Shown piece after piece: positions 34,641-43,928 of a stretch of DNA of 64,000 nucleotides. The translations under genes and the position numbers were made by a program. Numbering within the stretch: position 1 is the stretch's first letter; each line of letters opens with the position of its first letter. Source of the stretch: an uncultured Clostridia bacterium (lineage in GTDB: Bacteria > Bacillota > Clostridia > Christensenellales > CALVMC01); contig CALVMC010000007.1 in NCBI GenBank assembly GCA_944342015.1, positions 1 through 64,000 of the forward strand, given 5' to 3'. A model generated the notes under the pieces. That model did no database searches, was not told where the DNA came from, and saw only the letters and a list, made by a program, of their open reading frames with translations.

Positions 34641-35294
34641 ATGCCCAAAGTTGAAGGCAGAGAATTACCGTACTATAATTCTCTCGAACGGAAAATCAAT
34701 TATCTATCGCATCTCTTCGGCGCTCTTTTAAGCGTTGTTTTCAGCGTATTTATTATTATTAAGGCTTGTGAAAGCGGCAGCGCAATGAAAATTGCGGCTG
34801 TCACCGTTTATTGTATTACCGTTATCAACATGTTCAGTATGAGCACTGTCTACCACTATGTAAAAAACGAAGAGACACGCCGTAAAATGCAAAAAATGGA
34901 CCATATATCAATAAGTATCTCGATAGCCGGTTCTGCAACGCCTCTTTTGCTTTTTGTCGTAGGCGGAACGGTTTCCATAGTAATGGTCTCTTTGCTTTGG
35001 GCAATTACCGTTTTTTGTATAATATGTAACAGCATCAGCCCTAAAAAATTTATGATAGTAACCATTATTTGCTATGTAATAATGGGGTGGATTCTTCTCG
35101 TATTCGTAAAAGATTTATATATAGGTCTTACGCCTTTGGGATTTTATCTTTTACTTTCGGGGGGTATTGCCTACACAGTGGGAATAATACCCTTTTCAAT
35201 GGTCAAACATAATTACGGACACGCCGTATGGCATTTTTTCGTGTTAATCGGAACATTTTTCATTATGGCGTCCATTTATTTTTTCGCAATATAA
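34641..35294 (+). CDS. Hemolysin III / PAQR-family membrane protein
   Basis: A 217-residue protein with seven predicted membrane helices. The family's metal-site motifs are visible: S-T-V-Y-H-Y in helix 2, MDHISISI at the start of helix 3 and HAVWHFFVL in the last helix; together they would bind zinc. Bacterial members are annotated as hemolysin III but their real role, perhaps lipid amidase-like or membrane homeostasis, is unsettled. GAAAGGAAA precedes the ATG. The next genes (acyltransferase, zinc-ribbon membrane protein, PAP2) are also lipid- or membrane-related. Confidence 0.88.
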   Translation: MPKVEGRELPYYNSLERKINYLSHLFGALLSVVFSVFIIIKACESGSAMKIAAVTVYCITVINMFSMSTVYHYVKNEETRRKMQKMDHISISISIAGSATPLLLFVVGGTVSIVMVSLLWAITVFCIICNSISPKKFMIVTIICYVIMGWILLVFVKDLYIGLTPLGFYLLLSGGIAYTVGIIPFSMVKHNYGHAVWHFFVLIGTFFIMASIYFFAI

Positions 35295-35323
35295 CCGGTT
35301 AAAAGTTATATTGAGGGGAGTAT

Positions 35324-36631
35324 ATGATTAAACATAAAAATTGGCACAGGCTGGATAATTCGGCTAAAATTTATCCGCTTATTGCAAGCAGAGGTTCTCA
35401 GAACCTTTTCAGGCTTACGGCTGAAATGAAAAGTCCTGTTAAGCCCGATTGTCTTCAAAAAGCATTATATAAGATTATGCCCCGTTACTCGGTTTTCAAT
35501 GTAAGTCTTAAAAGGGGTATTTTCTGGCATTATTTCGAAGAACTCGACGGAAGACCTTATGTAGTTGAAGACAGCGACCTTCTTATAAGACCTATAAACA
35601 ATCTTCAAACAGGCGGATTCAATTTCAGAGTTTCATATTTCAAAAACAGAATAGCCGTTGACTTTTTTCACGCAATTTGCGACGGCAGCGGCGGATTGGA
35701 ATTTTTAAAAACCCTCGTTTATCAGTACCTTTTGGAAACAGGCGAAAATATAGACGCTCAGGAATCGGTTATTCTGCCCACTTCTCCCGTAAGGCAGGAA
35801 GAGGAAGAAGACAGTTTCTTAAAATACGCAGACAACATTAAACTTAAAGACATTAAAAATATAGGCGAACTTAAAGGAAGCGAGGCTTATAAAATTCCCG
35901 GCTACCGTTTCGATTTTCCGGGAATGGGCGTTATACAGGGCGTCACCGATTCCGACGCACTTTTAAAACTTGCAAGAGAAAACAAGGTTACGGTTACAGC
36001 TTATATCGGAGCTTTGGTTCTGTACTCGATTTATAAAACCAAAATCAAGGACAGTATCCCGAAAGAATCTCTTCAACTTTTTGTTCCGATTAATTTAAGA
36101 AAAATTTTCCCGTCGTCAACACTTTTGAATTTCTCTCTTTTTTCGAGAGTAGGATTCAAAATAGACGGCAAAAACCTGACTTTCGAAGATTTTTTAAGCC
36201 TTATGACCGAAAGTTTAAAAAGAGATACGAATAAGGAAAAATTAAAAAAACAAATCGATACAACCGTTAAAGCCGAAAAGTTTCTGCCAATAAGAATACT
36301 TCCTTTACTTGTTAAACAAGTCGTTTTCAGAATGGTTCAGAATATGTTCGGAAACAATAAAAAGACGCTGACCTTTTCCAATCTCGGCGTGGTCAAAATG
36401 CCCGACGATATGAAAAAGCATGTAGACAGATTTACCTTTATGTTAGGTAACAATAAAGAAGTTCCTTTATCGCTTACCGTTATAACAAGCTGCTCTGATA
36501 CGGTAATTACTTTCGGAAGACTATTAAGAGATACCGATGTTGAAAAGTTCTTTTTCCGTTTCCTTGCAGATAAAGGACTCAATATAAAAATATATTCCAA
36601 TGTGTGGGAGGACGGCGGAAATGAAATGTAA
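35324..36631 (+). CDS. Condensation/alcohol acetyltransferase-like acyltransferase
   Basis: A 435-residue protein of the CoA-dependent acyltransferase superfamily (condensation domain / alcohol acetyltransferase branch). The catalytic HxxxD-type motif is FFHAICDGSGGLEFL near residue 115, and the partner region LFVPINLRKIFPSSTLLNFS is in the second half. Substrate unknown; such proteins esterify or acylate small hydrophobic or sugar-linked alcohols. GGGG is upstream of the ATG. Its end overlaps the next gene by 11 bases, so the two are coupled and likely work together. Confidence 0.8.
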   Translation: MIKHKNWHRLDNSAKIYPLIASRGSQNLFRLTAEMKSPVKPDCLQKALYKIMPRYSVFNVSLKRGIFWHYFEELDGRPYVVEDSDLLIRPINNLQTGGFNFRVSYFKNRIAVDFFHAICDGSGGLEFLKTLVYQYLLETGENIDAQESVILPTSPVRQEEEEDSFLKYADNIKLKDIKNIGELKGSEAYKIPGYRFDFPGMGVIQGVTDSDALLKLARENKVTVTAYIGALVLYSIYKTKIKDSIPKESLQLFVPINLRKIFPSSTLLNFSLFSRVGFKIDGKNLTFEDFLSLMTESLKRDTNKEKLKKQIDTTVKAEKFLPIRILPLLVKQVVFRMVQNMFGNNKKTLTFSNLGVVKMPDDMKKHVDRFTFMLGNNKEVPLSLTVITSCSDTVITFGRLLRDTDVEKFFFRFLADKGLNIKIYSNVWEDGGNEM

Positions 36632-37451
36632 AAACTGCGGCGCAAAAATTTCAAGGCACAGTTCTTACTGTATAAGCTGCGGCAATGTCGTGGAAAAATA
36701 CCGTGCAAAAGACGCCGTCAAAAAGGTTATGGAAGGAATTTCCCGTTATAAAAAACCCGAAAATCAATTATCGGAATCGAACGGTTTAACTCCTTCTTAC
36801 TGCAAATACTGTAAAGTGGAAATAGGCGGGGGACTTAATAAATGTCCTCTTTGTCACGAACCGGTTCAGCCTTCGGGCGAGAGTGAAGTTTTTATGAAAC
36901 GAAAATTCAGAAAGACAAGAAAGGTTTATTCTTTTACCGCAATATACACTTTCGTCGCTCTTGCCGTTATTGCCATGCTTGCCGTTCTTAACGGCTTTTA
37001 CAGCGATTATCTTTGGTCAGTTCCTGCTGTCATATTGATTTTTTACGGATACCTTTTCGTTAAAAATACAGTGCTTTACAAAGGGTCGGTTTCCTGTAAA
37101 ATATTTTGGCAGACATTTGTTCTTCTGGCTCTGGCTTCTTCGGTCTTAGGAATTATTTATGCGCCTGCTTATCTGTACTTTTATATACTGAGTTCAATGT
37201 TGATTTTATCGATTGTTATACAAGTGATATTTCTATTTATTTATCATAAAAGATTACAGGAGTATACATTATATCTTTCACTGACATGTATTTTATGTTT
37301 CGTTCCTATAATCGTAGCTTCTGTACTCGGATACGCTTTTTACGAAATAGTGATTCCTTGCTGCCTTGCGGGGGGTCTTGTTCTTCTTGCGATACTCTTT
37401 TTTGCAAGAAAGGAATTTGCAGCGCAATTTTCCAAAATATTTCATTTGTAG
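36621..37451 (+). CDS. Zinc-ribbon multi-pass membrane protein (DUF6320-like)
   Basis: A 276-residue protein with two zinc-ribbon units at the N-terminus (CKNCGAKIS...CISCG and CKYCKVEIG...CPLCHEP, residues ~3-90), then about six membrane helices to the C-terminus. The ATG at 36621 (MKCKNCG) makes the first cysteine pair part of the protein. It overlaps the preceding acyltransferase. In Firmicutes this protein type regularly sits beside that acyltransferase, but the function is not known; a membrane partner or substrate exporter is possible. Confidence 0.75.
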   Translation: MKCKNCGAKISRHSSYCISCGNVVEKYRAKDAVKKVMEGISRYKKPENQLSESNGLTPSYCKYCKVEIGGGLNKCPLCHEPVQPSGESEVFMKRKFRKTRKVYSFTAIYTFVALAVIAMLAVLNGFYSDYLWSVPAVILIFYGYLFVKNTVLYKGSVSCKIFWQTFVLLALASSVLGIIYAPAYLYFYILSSMLILSIVIQVIFLFIYHKRLQEYTLYLSLTCILCFVPIIVASVLGYAFYEIVIPCCLAGGLVLLAILFFARKEFAAQFSKIFHL

Positions 37452-37460
37452 GAGGATTTT

Positions 37461-38393
37461 ATGGACGGAATTTACGCATTCGATTTATGGCTCCAACAAG
37501 GTATTCAGGCGATGAGCGGAAGCGGCGGCTTTACCGCTTTTATGGATTTTTTGTTCGCCTTTTTTACCTTCTTTTGCGAAGAGCTGCCTTTATTGCTTCT
37601 TTTGCTTATCGTATACTGGACGGTAAACAAAAAAACCGGCGAAACCCTTATGATGGCTATGTTTATGTCGATTTCCTTAAATTCGATTTTAAAGAACATT
37701 ATAAGAAGACCTCGTCCTTTTATGAAAGAAGGATACAGCGATAAAGTACGGTTTGTACAGATAGACAATTTCTTTGTAAACACTACCGGGCTTGGAAGGC
37801 AGTTTTCTTTCCCGAGCGGTCACGCTCAGCTTGCGGGCAGTTTTTACGGAACATTTATGCTTATCGCAAAAAAGAAATGGGCTTACATAGTCTGTCCTAT
37901 AATTATTTTTCTCGTTATGCTGTCAAGACCTTATTTAGGGGTTCATTATCCGACAGATGTTTTAGTCGGCGGCGTACTGGGTATGGGTATTGCCTTTCTT
38001 ACCGTTTATCTTGCAAATAAATTTTTCGATAAAAGATATTATATATACGCAGCTTTGATAGTTTTACTTATCATCAATGTTTCCGTTCCCTCGCTTTACG
38101 ACCCGGACAGCCTTAAATTTTTAGGAACGGCAATAGGAGCTCTTGCAGGTATATTTATGGACGAAAAATATACCAAGTTCGAAATAGACGGCCTCGTCTG
38201 GTGGAAAAGAGTTTTAAGAGTCGTAGGCGGCGTCGCTCTTATTATGGTTTTCAAAGAGGGACTTAAACCTTTATTCAATCTTTTCGATGTCTCCGATATA
38301 GGAAAGGATTTATTAGGCGCATTAAGATATCTCTTTGTAGGTTTTGCGGCAACGGGACTCTGGCCTTTGATTTTTACAAAGTGCAAGTTTTAA
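37461..38393 (+). CDS. PAP2-family membrane phosphatase
   Basis: A 310-residue membrane protein with the three phosphatase motifs in order: KNIIRRPRPF, FPSGHAQ and SRPYLGVHYPTD. The N-terminal half holds the active site between membrane helices; four to five more helices follow to the C-terminus. Such enzymes dephosphorylate lipid pyrophosphates (undecaprenyl-PP) or phosphatidic acid at the outer membrane face. The long C-terminal extension is a feature of a clostridial subgroup. AGGAGG precedes the ATG, ten bases after the previous gene. Confidence 0.9.
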   Translation: MDGIYAFDLWLQQGIQAMSGSGGFTAFMDFLFAFFTFFCEELPLLLLLLIVYWTVNKKTGETLMMAMFMSISLNSILKNIIRRPRPFMKEGYSDKVRFVQIDNFFVNTTGLGRQFSFPSGHAQLAGSFYGTFMLIAKKKWAYIVCPIIIFLVMLSRPYLGVHYPTDVLVGGVLGMGIAFLTVYLANKFFDKRYYIYAALIVLLIINVSVPSLYDPDSLKFLGTAIGALAGIFMDEKYTKFEIDGLVWWKRVLRVVGGVALIMVFKEGLKPLFNLFDVSDIGKDLLGALRYLFVGFAATGLWPLIFTKCKF

Positions 38394-38402
38394 GGTGGAT
38401 AT

Positions 38403-39224
38403 TTGGATAATATTTTAAAAGACGAATATAAAAATATCTTTTTAAACCGACCGTTTTTAGATGAATATGAAATTTTGAACCGAAACGGAAATATTACTCT
38501 GTCACAAAGCGAACGGCTGGACGATTTGCAGTATAAAGGATTTAAAATAATTCAGGATAAAAAACTTTACTGTTTTACTTCCGATGCGGTTGCCCTTGCA
38601 AATTTCGTCAAAGTAAAAAAGGACGGACTTCTTTTCGATATCGGAAGCGGTTCGGGCGTTATCACCATTCTCGCTTCCCAAAAAAACAATTGCCGTCTTG
38701 CTTTCGGAATGGAAATACAAAAGAATCTTTTCGAACTTTCCCGAAAAAATGCCGCAATCAACGGTTTGTCGGATAAAATAAAATTTGTAAATCAACCCGT
38801 TCAAATGTGCGATAAAATTTTTAAGCAGGGTGTTTTCGATACCGTCGTCTGCAATCCGCCGTATTATAAAAGTCAGGACTCGATGAAAAATTCCGTGAAG
38901 GAAATTTCTCTTTGCCGTCACGAAGAAAGTCTTTCGCTTAGCGATATGGGAAAAGCCGCTTCTTATCTTTTAAAGTTCGGCGGCGATTTCTATACGGTGA
39001 ACAAAATAAACAGAATGGAAGAAGTTTTCTCTTCTCTCGATAAATTCGGTTTTTCGGTTAAAGAATTACTTCTTGTCAAACCGAAAGGGGACAAGCCTTT
39101 CGATATATTTCTTTTAAAGGCAAGGCTTAATGGAAAAAAAGGATTGATTTTAAAAGAACTTACCGTTTATAACGAGGACGGAGGCTATACTTCGGAAGGC
39201 AAAAAAGCTTACGGTATCGATTGA
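38403..39224 (+). CDS. tRNA1(Val) N6-adenine methyltransferase-like protein
   Basis: A 273-residue SAM-dependent methyltransferase of the TrmN6/YfiC type. The SAM motif FDIGSGSGVITILASQ lies near residue 78 and the adenine-N6 catalytic motif VVCNPPYYKS near 154. It would methylate a tRNA adenine (A37). The start is TTG at 38403, with AAGGTGG seven bases before and the PAP2 stop nine bases upstream; no in-frame ATG fits. It is followed about 110 bases later by rsmI, a common neighbour in Firmicutes. Confidence 0.9.
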   Translation: MDNILKDEYKNIFLNRPFLDEYEILNRNGNITLSQSERLDDLQYKGFKIIQDKKLYCFTSDAVALANFVKVKKDGLLFDIGSGSGVITILASQKNNCRLAFGMEIQKNLFELSRKNAAINGLSDKIKFVNQPVQMCDKIFKQGVFDTVVCNPPYYKSQDSMKNSVKEISLCRHEESLSLSDMGKAASYLLKFGGDFYTVNKINRMEEVFSSLDKFGFSVKELLLVKPKGDKPFDIFLLKARLNGKKGLILKELTVYNEDGGYTSEGKKAYGID

Positions 39225-39338
39225 AATATTATATAAGTTATAAAATTTCGGAATAAAAAAGCTCAGTATAAATATTAGTTTTACTTAAAAAAAAGTATAA
39301 TTAATTTAAATAGAAAATTAATATATTCAGGAAAGATT

Positions 39339-40151
39339 ATGGGAAAACTTTACATTGTTGCAACGCCTATCGGCAATCTCGAAGATATGACTTACCGTGC
39401 GGTAAGAGTACTTGACGAGGCCGATTTGATTTTATGCGAAGATACAAGACATACTAAAATCCTTCTCGACAGATACGGAATAAAAAACAAACTTTTAAGC
39501 TACCATAAATTCAACGAGCAGGAAGTCACTTCTTCGGTGATAGAAGAAATCAAAAACGGTAAAACAGTAGCTTTGGTAAGCGACGCAGGAACTCCCGCCG
39601 TATCCGATCCCGGTTCGGTTATAGTAGGGAAAGCAAGGGAAGAAGGGGTGGAAGTTTATGCCGTGCCGGGCTGCTGTGCGGCTGCGGCTGCGGTTTCGGT
39701 TGCAGGACTGGATTTTAAGGGGTTTGTATTTTCAGGATTTCTCGATTCCAAACCGGCGAAGAGAAAGGAAGAATTGAAAAGTCTTTCTTCTTCGGTTTTC
39801 CCGATAGTTTTTTACTGTGCTCCCCACGATATCAATAAGGATATCAAGGATATGTTTTCCGTATTCGGCGACAGAAAAATAACAGTTATTAAAGAACTTA
39901 CCAAAATTCACGAAAAAGCTGTATATTCTTCTCTTTCTTCTTTTAAGGAAGATAATCCGAAAGGCGAGTTCGTTATAATCGTTATGCCGAAGGAAAAAGA
40001 GGAAACAGGTATTTCCGTAAAAGAACAGTTATCCCTTCTTTTAAAAGCAGGACTCAGTACGAAAGATGCCGTTAACGAAACGGCGCTCTTGTGCGATAAG
40101 CCCAAAAAAGAAGTTTATGATGAATGTCTTAAACTGTTGAATAAAAAATAA
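39339..40151 (+). CDS. rsmI: 16S rRNA (cytidine-1402-2'-O)-methyltransferase
   Basis: A 270-residue enzyme of the tetrapyrrole-methylase fold that methylates C1402 of 16S rRNA. Typical segments are ATPIGNLEDMTYRAVRVL at the start, CEDTRHTKILLDRYGI, VSDAGTPAVSDPG and YAVPGCCAAAAAVSVAGL. AGGAAAG precedes the ATG. Downstream is an AT-rich gap without a clear terminator, then the typA promoter. Confidence 0.96.
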   Translation: MGKLYIVATPIGNLEDMTYRAVRVLDEADLILCEDTRHTKILLDRYGIKNKLLSYHKFNEQEVTSSVIEEIKNGKTVALVSDAGTPAVSDPGSVIVGKAREEGVEVYAVPGCCAAAAAVSVAGLDFKGFVFSGFLDSKPAKRKEELKSLSSSVFPIVFYCAPHDINKDIKDMFSVFGDRKITVIKELTKIHEKAVYSSLSSFKEDNPKGEFVIIVMPKEKEETGISVKEQLSLLLKAGLSTKDAVNETALLCDKPKKEVYDECLKLLNKK

Positions 40152-40189
40152 TTGAAATTTAAAAAAAATATTTTTTTTCGTTTATTTAA

Positions 40190-40218
40190 TTAACAGCAGA
40201 CTTTAAAAAGGGTATAAT
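40190..40218 (+). promoter_or_regulatory. Promoter of typA
   Basis: TTAACA (40190-40195), 17 bases, TATAAT (40213-40218). The ~90-base leader that follows contains nested inverted repeats, TAAATCAT / ATGATTTA around AT-rich sequence, which could fold in the mRNA. Confidence 0.75.
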
Positions 40219-40316
40219 TAGTAAGTATTTTTAAATCATTGTTTTCGAAAGAAAATTGTTTTTTCTTGTTTTATGATTTAAATATTTTTTATTTTATTAA
40301 AAGTTAAGGTTTAAAG

Positions 40317-42143
40317 ATGAAAAGAGAAGATTTGAGAAACATAGCAATAATTGCCCATGTAGACCACGGAAAGACCACCCTTGTAGACGGTATGCTCCGT
40401 CAGTGCGGAAGTTTCAGAAGCAATCAGGTAGTCGAGGAAAGAGTTATGGATAATAACGACCTTGAAAGAGAAAGGGGTATTACCATACTTGCAAAAAACA
40501 CTTCGGTAAATTACAAAGGGGTGAAGATAAACATAGTAGACACCCCGGGACACGCCGATTTCGGCGGTGAAGTCGAACGGGTACTTAAAATGATTGACGG
40601 GGTGCTTCTTCTTGTAGACGCCTACGAAGGGCCGATGCCGCAAACTCGTTTCGTATTGAAAAAAGCTCTCGAACTTAATTTAAAAGTTATCGTGGTAATA
40701 AATAAGGCGGACAGACCTGACGCAAGAATCGAAGAAGTGGAATACGAGATACTTGAACTTCTTTCGGATTTAGGCGCAGACGAAAAACAGCTTGATTTCA
40801 AAGCCGTCTATTGCAGCGGGAAAAAAGGTTGGGCAAGTCTCGATTACAAAAAACAGGGCGAAAATCTTTTTCCGTTACTCGATACCGTCCTTGAAGAAAT
40901 TCCTTGTCCCGAAGTCGACGAGAATATGCCCTTTCAAATGCTCGTTTCCGCAATAGATTATAACGATTATGTAGGAAGAATCGCAATAGGCAGGATTCAG
41001 AGAGGAAAAATAAAACAAGGTCAGGAAATAATTGTAGCCTCTTACAGCGAACCTGAAAAGAACTATAAGTCGAAAATAGTTAATCTTTATACCATAGACG
41101 CCTTGTCGAGAGTGGCAACCGAAGAAGGGGTAGCCGGTGATATCGTTTGCGTTACCGGTATAGAAAACATTACGATAGGCGATACGATATGCGACACAAG
41201 TAAAGTGGAACCGTTAAAGTTCGTAAATATTTCCGAGTCCACTTTGCAGATGGAATTTTCAGTAAACGACAGTCCGTTTGCAGGAAGGGAAGGAAAATTC
41301 GTAACTTCCCGTAATTTAAGAGAAAGACTTTACAAAGAACTTTTAAAAGATGTTTCCTTAAAAGTAGAGGACGGACTCACTACCGAAAGCTTTATTGTTT
41401 CGGGAAGAGGGGAAATCCACCTTTCCATACTTATCGAAACAATGAGAAGGGAAGGCTACGAATTTCAGGTAGGTAATCCCAAGGTAATGTATAAAACTAT
41501 TGACGGCGTTAAATGCGAACCTATCGAAAGGGTATATATCGATGTTCCCGAAACCTGCGTCGGAAGCGTAATGGAAAAATTAGGAAGTCGCAAAGGCGAA
41601 CTTTCCGATATGCAACCTTCGGGAAGCCGCATTAAAATGGAATTTCTTATTCCGTCGAGGGGTCTTTTAGGATACAGAAACGAGTTCCTTACCGATACGA
41701 GAGGGGAAGGAATTATGAATACCGTTTTCGAATGTTATGCGCCTTTCAAAGGTGAAATCAATAAAAGACTGTTAGGTTCATTGATAGCTTTCGAAACGGG
41801 AACAAGTTCAACTTACGGTCTTTACAATGCGCAGGAGCGAGGTATGCTTTTTATCGGAAGCGGCGTCGAAGTATATGAAGGTATGATTGTAGGATACTCC
41901 CCGAAAGGCGAAGATATAGCGGTAAATGTCTGCAAGAAAAAACATGTAACCAATATGCGTGCCGCAGGTTCGGACGAAGCTTTGAGATTGAATCCAATAA
42001 AAAAGATGAGCCTTGAAGAAAGCATAGAATTTATTGCAGACGACGAGCTTCTTGAAATTACCCCTAAAAATATAAGAATGAGAAAAAAGATTCTCGATAA
42101 CTCCAAGCGCCTTAAAGAAAGTTACAGAAAACAAAACGGTTGA
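40317..42143 (+). CDS. typA: Ribosome-associated GTPase TypA/BipA
   Basis: A 608-residue translational GTPase with EF-G-like domains. GTPase motifs are [39 protein letters not shown] and NKADRPDA; the family's C-terminal segment is [19 protein letters not shown]. It assists 50S assembly and translation under stress or cold. It starts [12 protein letters not shown], with the start set by AAGGTTTAAAG just upstream, a weak ribosome site. Confidence 0.97.
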   Translation: MKREDLRNIAIIAHVDHGKTTLVDGMLRQCGSFRSNQVVEERVMDNNDLERERGITILAKNTSVNYKGVKINIVDTPGHADFGGEVERVLKMIDGVLLLVDAYEGPMPQTRFVLKKALELNLKVIVVINKADRPDARIEEVEYEILELLSDLGADEKQLDFKAVYCSGKKGWASLDYKKQGENLFPLLDTVLEEIPCPEVDENMPFQMLVSAIDYNDYVGRIAIGRIQRGKIKQGQEIIVASYSEPEKNYKSKIVNLYTIDALSRVATEEGVAGDIVCVTGIENITIGDTICDTSKVEPLKFVNISESTLQMEFSVNDSPFAGREGKFVTSRNLRERLYKELLKDVSLKVEDGLTTESFIVSGRGEIHLSILIETMRREGYEFQVGNPKVMYKTIDGVKCEPIERVYIDVPETCVGSVMEKLGSRKGELSDMQPSGSRIKMEFLIPSRGLLGYRNEFLTDTRGEGIMNTVFECYAPFKGEINKRLLGSLIAFETGTSSTYGLYNAQERGMLFIGSGVEVYEGMIVGYSPKGEDIAVNVCKKKHVTNMRAAGSDEALRLNPIKKMSLEESIEFIADDELLEITPKNIRMRKKILDNSKRLKESYRKQNG

Positions 42144-42230
42144 TTTTCAGGTTAAATATTATCGTTTTCAAACAATAAAATTTGAAAATAATATTTTTTA
42201 CTATTAATATATTTTAAGTTAAAAAATAGC

Positions 42231-42269
42231 AAAAAAAGTCTTCAAAACGCATTCAGAAGGCTTTTTTTG
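42231..42269. terminator. Intrinsic terminator after typA
   Basis: AAAAAAGTCTTC and GAAGGCTTTTTT are separated by 12 bases. T run on the plus strand and A run on the other side, so it may work in both directions. Confidence 0.8.
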
Positions 42270-42406
42270 TTTATTTTCGGATATTTTTAATAATTGCGCA
42301 TATGTCTAAAAGAAGATATAAATGGTTAAAGTTTAAGATTACAAATGTAAAAAAGATTATTGTTTAAGTTTACGGTAAATAGTTTTTTGACTGTTTTTCA
42401 AGTTTA

Positions 42407-43324
42407 TTAAATCAATAAAAGCATTATCGGAATTGTTATTATCGAAAAAAGAGTGCTTGTAAGTACGAGATTGGAAGCTTCCTGCTGACCGGTTCTGTGA
42501 ATTTCCGCAAGATTATGAACAATGCTTGCAGTAGGACAGCAACTCAGTATAAAAAGTACTTTTATTATATTGCTGTCTATCGGAAGGGCAAACGAGATAA
42601 GAAAGGCAACGGACGGAAAGGCTATAAGTTTTAAAAACGAGCCTATATAATTTTTTATATCCGTAAATACTTTTTTCTTGTTGACCGTTGCGAATCTCAT
42701 TCCTAAAATAAGCATACATAAAAAAGTAGTTCCTTTTCCCATAATGTCTATTGCGTTGAAAAGAGGTTCGGGAAGTTTAGTGTTCGTGAAAAACAAGGGC
42801 AGTGCTACAATAAGTATAAGCATCTGCGGATTTAAAAAAACCTTTTTAATGCTTAAAAATTTCTTGTCGCCGGTCATAATAAAAAGCCCCGCCGTCCAGG
42901 CAAGAAGGTTCAGCGCTACCATAAAAACTGCCGAAAAACAAACTGCTTCGGGATACTCGGGAAGAAGGGCTTCTACAAGGGGAACGCCTAAAAAACCGAC
43001 ATTTCCGAACGCTGAGGCAACGATAACAACCTTGTGGCCAACATCGTTTTTTTTGCGGTACATAAACCAAATCAAAGCAAGCATTATAAGTTCCGCCAAA
43101 ATCGCCAAGGCAAAAAATATAAGCATTTGGATAAAAAGTTCCACCGTAAAATCGGTTACCTGAAAAGAGTACAGCGACTGACTGGGAAGACATATATATA
43201 AAAGTACCGTCGAAAAAGACGCAATATGTTCGGGCTTCAACACCTTACATTTAATTAACAGATAGCCGGGTATTGCGTAAACAAGTAAAATCGCAACTGA
43301 TTGAAATGTCAGCAAAAAGTTCAT
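42407..43324 (-). CDS. AEC-family auxin-efflux-like transporter
   Basis: A 305-residue protein with about ten membrane helices in two repeats, as in the AEC (auxin efflux carrier) family. It has GYLLIKCKVLKPEHI, FGNVGFLGVPLVEALLP and, at the C-terminus, SCCPTASIVHNLAE. Bacterial members move organic anions such as malate; the substrate here is unknown. It starts three bases after the MarR gene, so the two are one operon and the regulator probably controls it. Confidence 0.9.
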   Translation of the reverse strand: MNFLLTFQSVAILLVYAIPGYLLIKCKVLKPEHIASFSTVLLYICLPSQSLYSFQVTDFTVELFIQMLIFFALAILAELIMLALIWFMYRKKNDVGHKVVIVASAFGNVGFLGVPLVEALLPEYPEAVCFSAVFMVALNLLAWTAGLFIMTGDKKFLSIKKVFLNPQMLILIVALPLFFTNTKLPEPLFNAIDIMGKGTTFLCMLILGMRFATVNKKKVFTDIKNYIGSFLKLIAFPSVAFLISFALPIDSNIIKVLFILSCCPTASIVHNLAEIHRTGQQEASNLVLTSTLFSIITIPIMLLLI

Positions 43325-43327
43325 AAA

Positions 43328-43780
43328 TTAATCTGAAACGGTTACTTTATTCAGTATGGAATTTATTTCCTTTACATCTTTAATAAAAATTTCAATTTCC
43401 TCATCGCTGAGTTTGTCGAAATTATTATAAAGCTGTTCATAAAAACAGTTTTTGAAATGTTCGAGTTGTTTCTGACCTTTTTCGGTAATTTCTGCAAGTA
43501 TTATCCTGCGGTTTGTTTTATCTTCCTTTCTTTCCACAAAACCGTAGGCTACAAGAGAATCCACTATTTTCGTAAGTCTTTGGTTCGATACATAAAGTTC
43601 CGCAGCAAGTTCGCTCATCGATATCGGACCTTTTTCCGCAACCAATATAAGACATATATGCTGTGTGTGCGAAATGTTGAATTTTCTTAGCACTCTTGTA
43701 GGCTGAGAAAAATTCTTCCTGTAATTAGGCATTAATATCATTAGTTCTTCTATAAGATTTTTAACGCTTTCTCTTGTCAT
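43328..43780 (-). CDS. MarR-family transcriptional regulator
   Basis: A 150-residue dimeric winged-helix protein (HICLILVAEKGPISMSELAA, VSNQRLTKIVDSLVAYGFVE, RKEDKTNRR as the wing). MarR proteins usually repress a neighbouring transporter and release DNA on binding a small molecule. It is flanked by the AEC transporter (same operon) and a divergent ABC exporter 150 bases away. A TAAATG / CATTTA inverted repeat at 43846-43872 in the shared gap is a possible operator. Confidence 0.92.
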   Translation of the reverse strand: MTRESVKNLIEELMILMPNYRKNFSQPTRVLRKFNISHTQHICLILVAEKGPISMSELAAELYVSNQRLTKIVDSLVAYGFVERKEDKTNRRIILAEITEKGQKQLEHFKNCFYEQLYNNFDKLSDEEIEIFIKDVKEINSILNKVTVSD

Positions 43781-43883
43781 TTTTTACCCCGAAATTATCC
43801 CTTGATTTCGTTTATTATAGCTTTAAATTAAAAAATTGTCAAATATAAATGATTATTGATTATAAACATTTATTTACAATCGG

Positions 43884-43912
43884 TTTACTTATTTGAATAA
43901 ATAGGTTAAAAT
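43884..43912 (+). promoter_or_regulatory. Promoter of the ABC exporter gene
   Basis: TTTACT (43884-43889), 17 bases, TAAAAT (43907-43912), with the ATG only about 17 bases after. The leader is therefore very short. The candidate MarR operator lies just upstream of the -35. Confidence 0.6.
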
Positions 43913-43928
43913 ATATAAAGGTAATATT

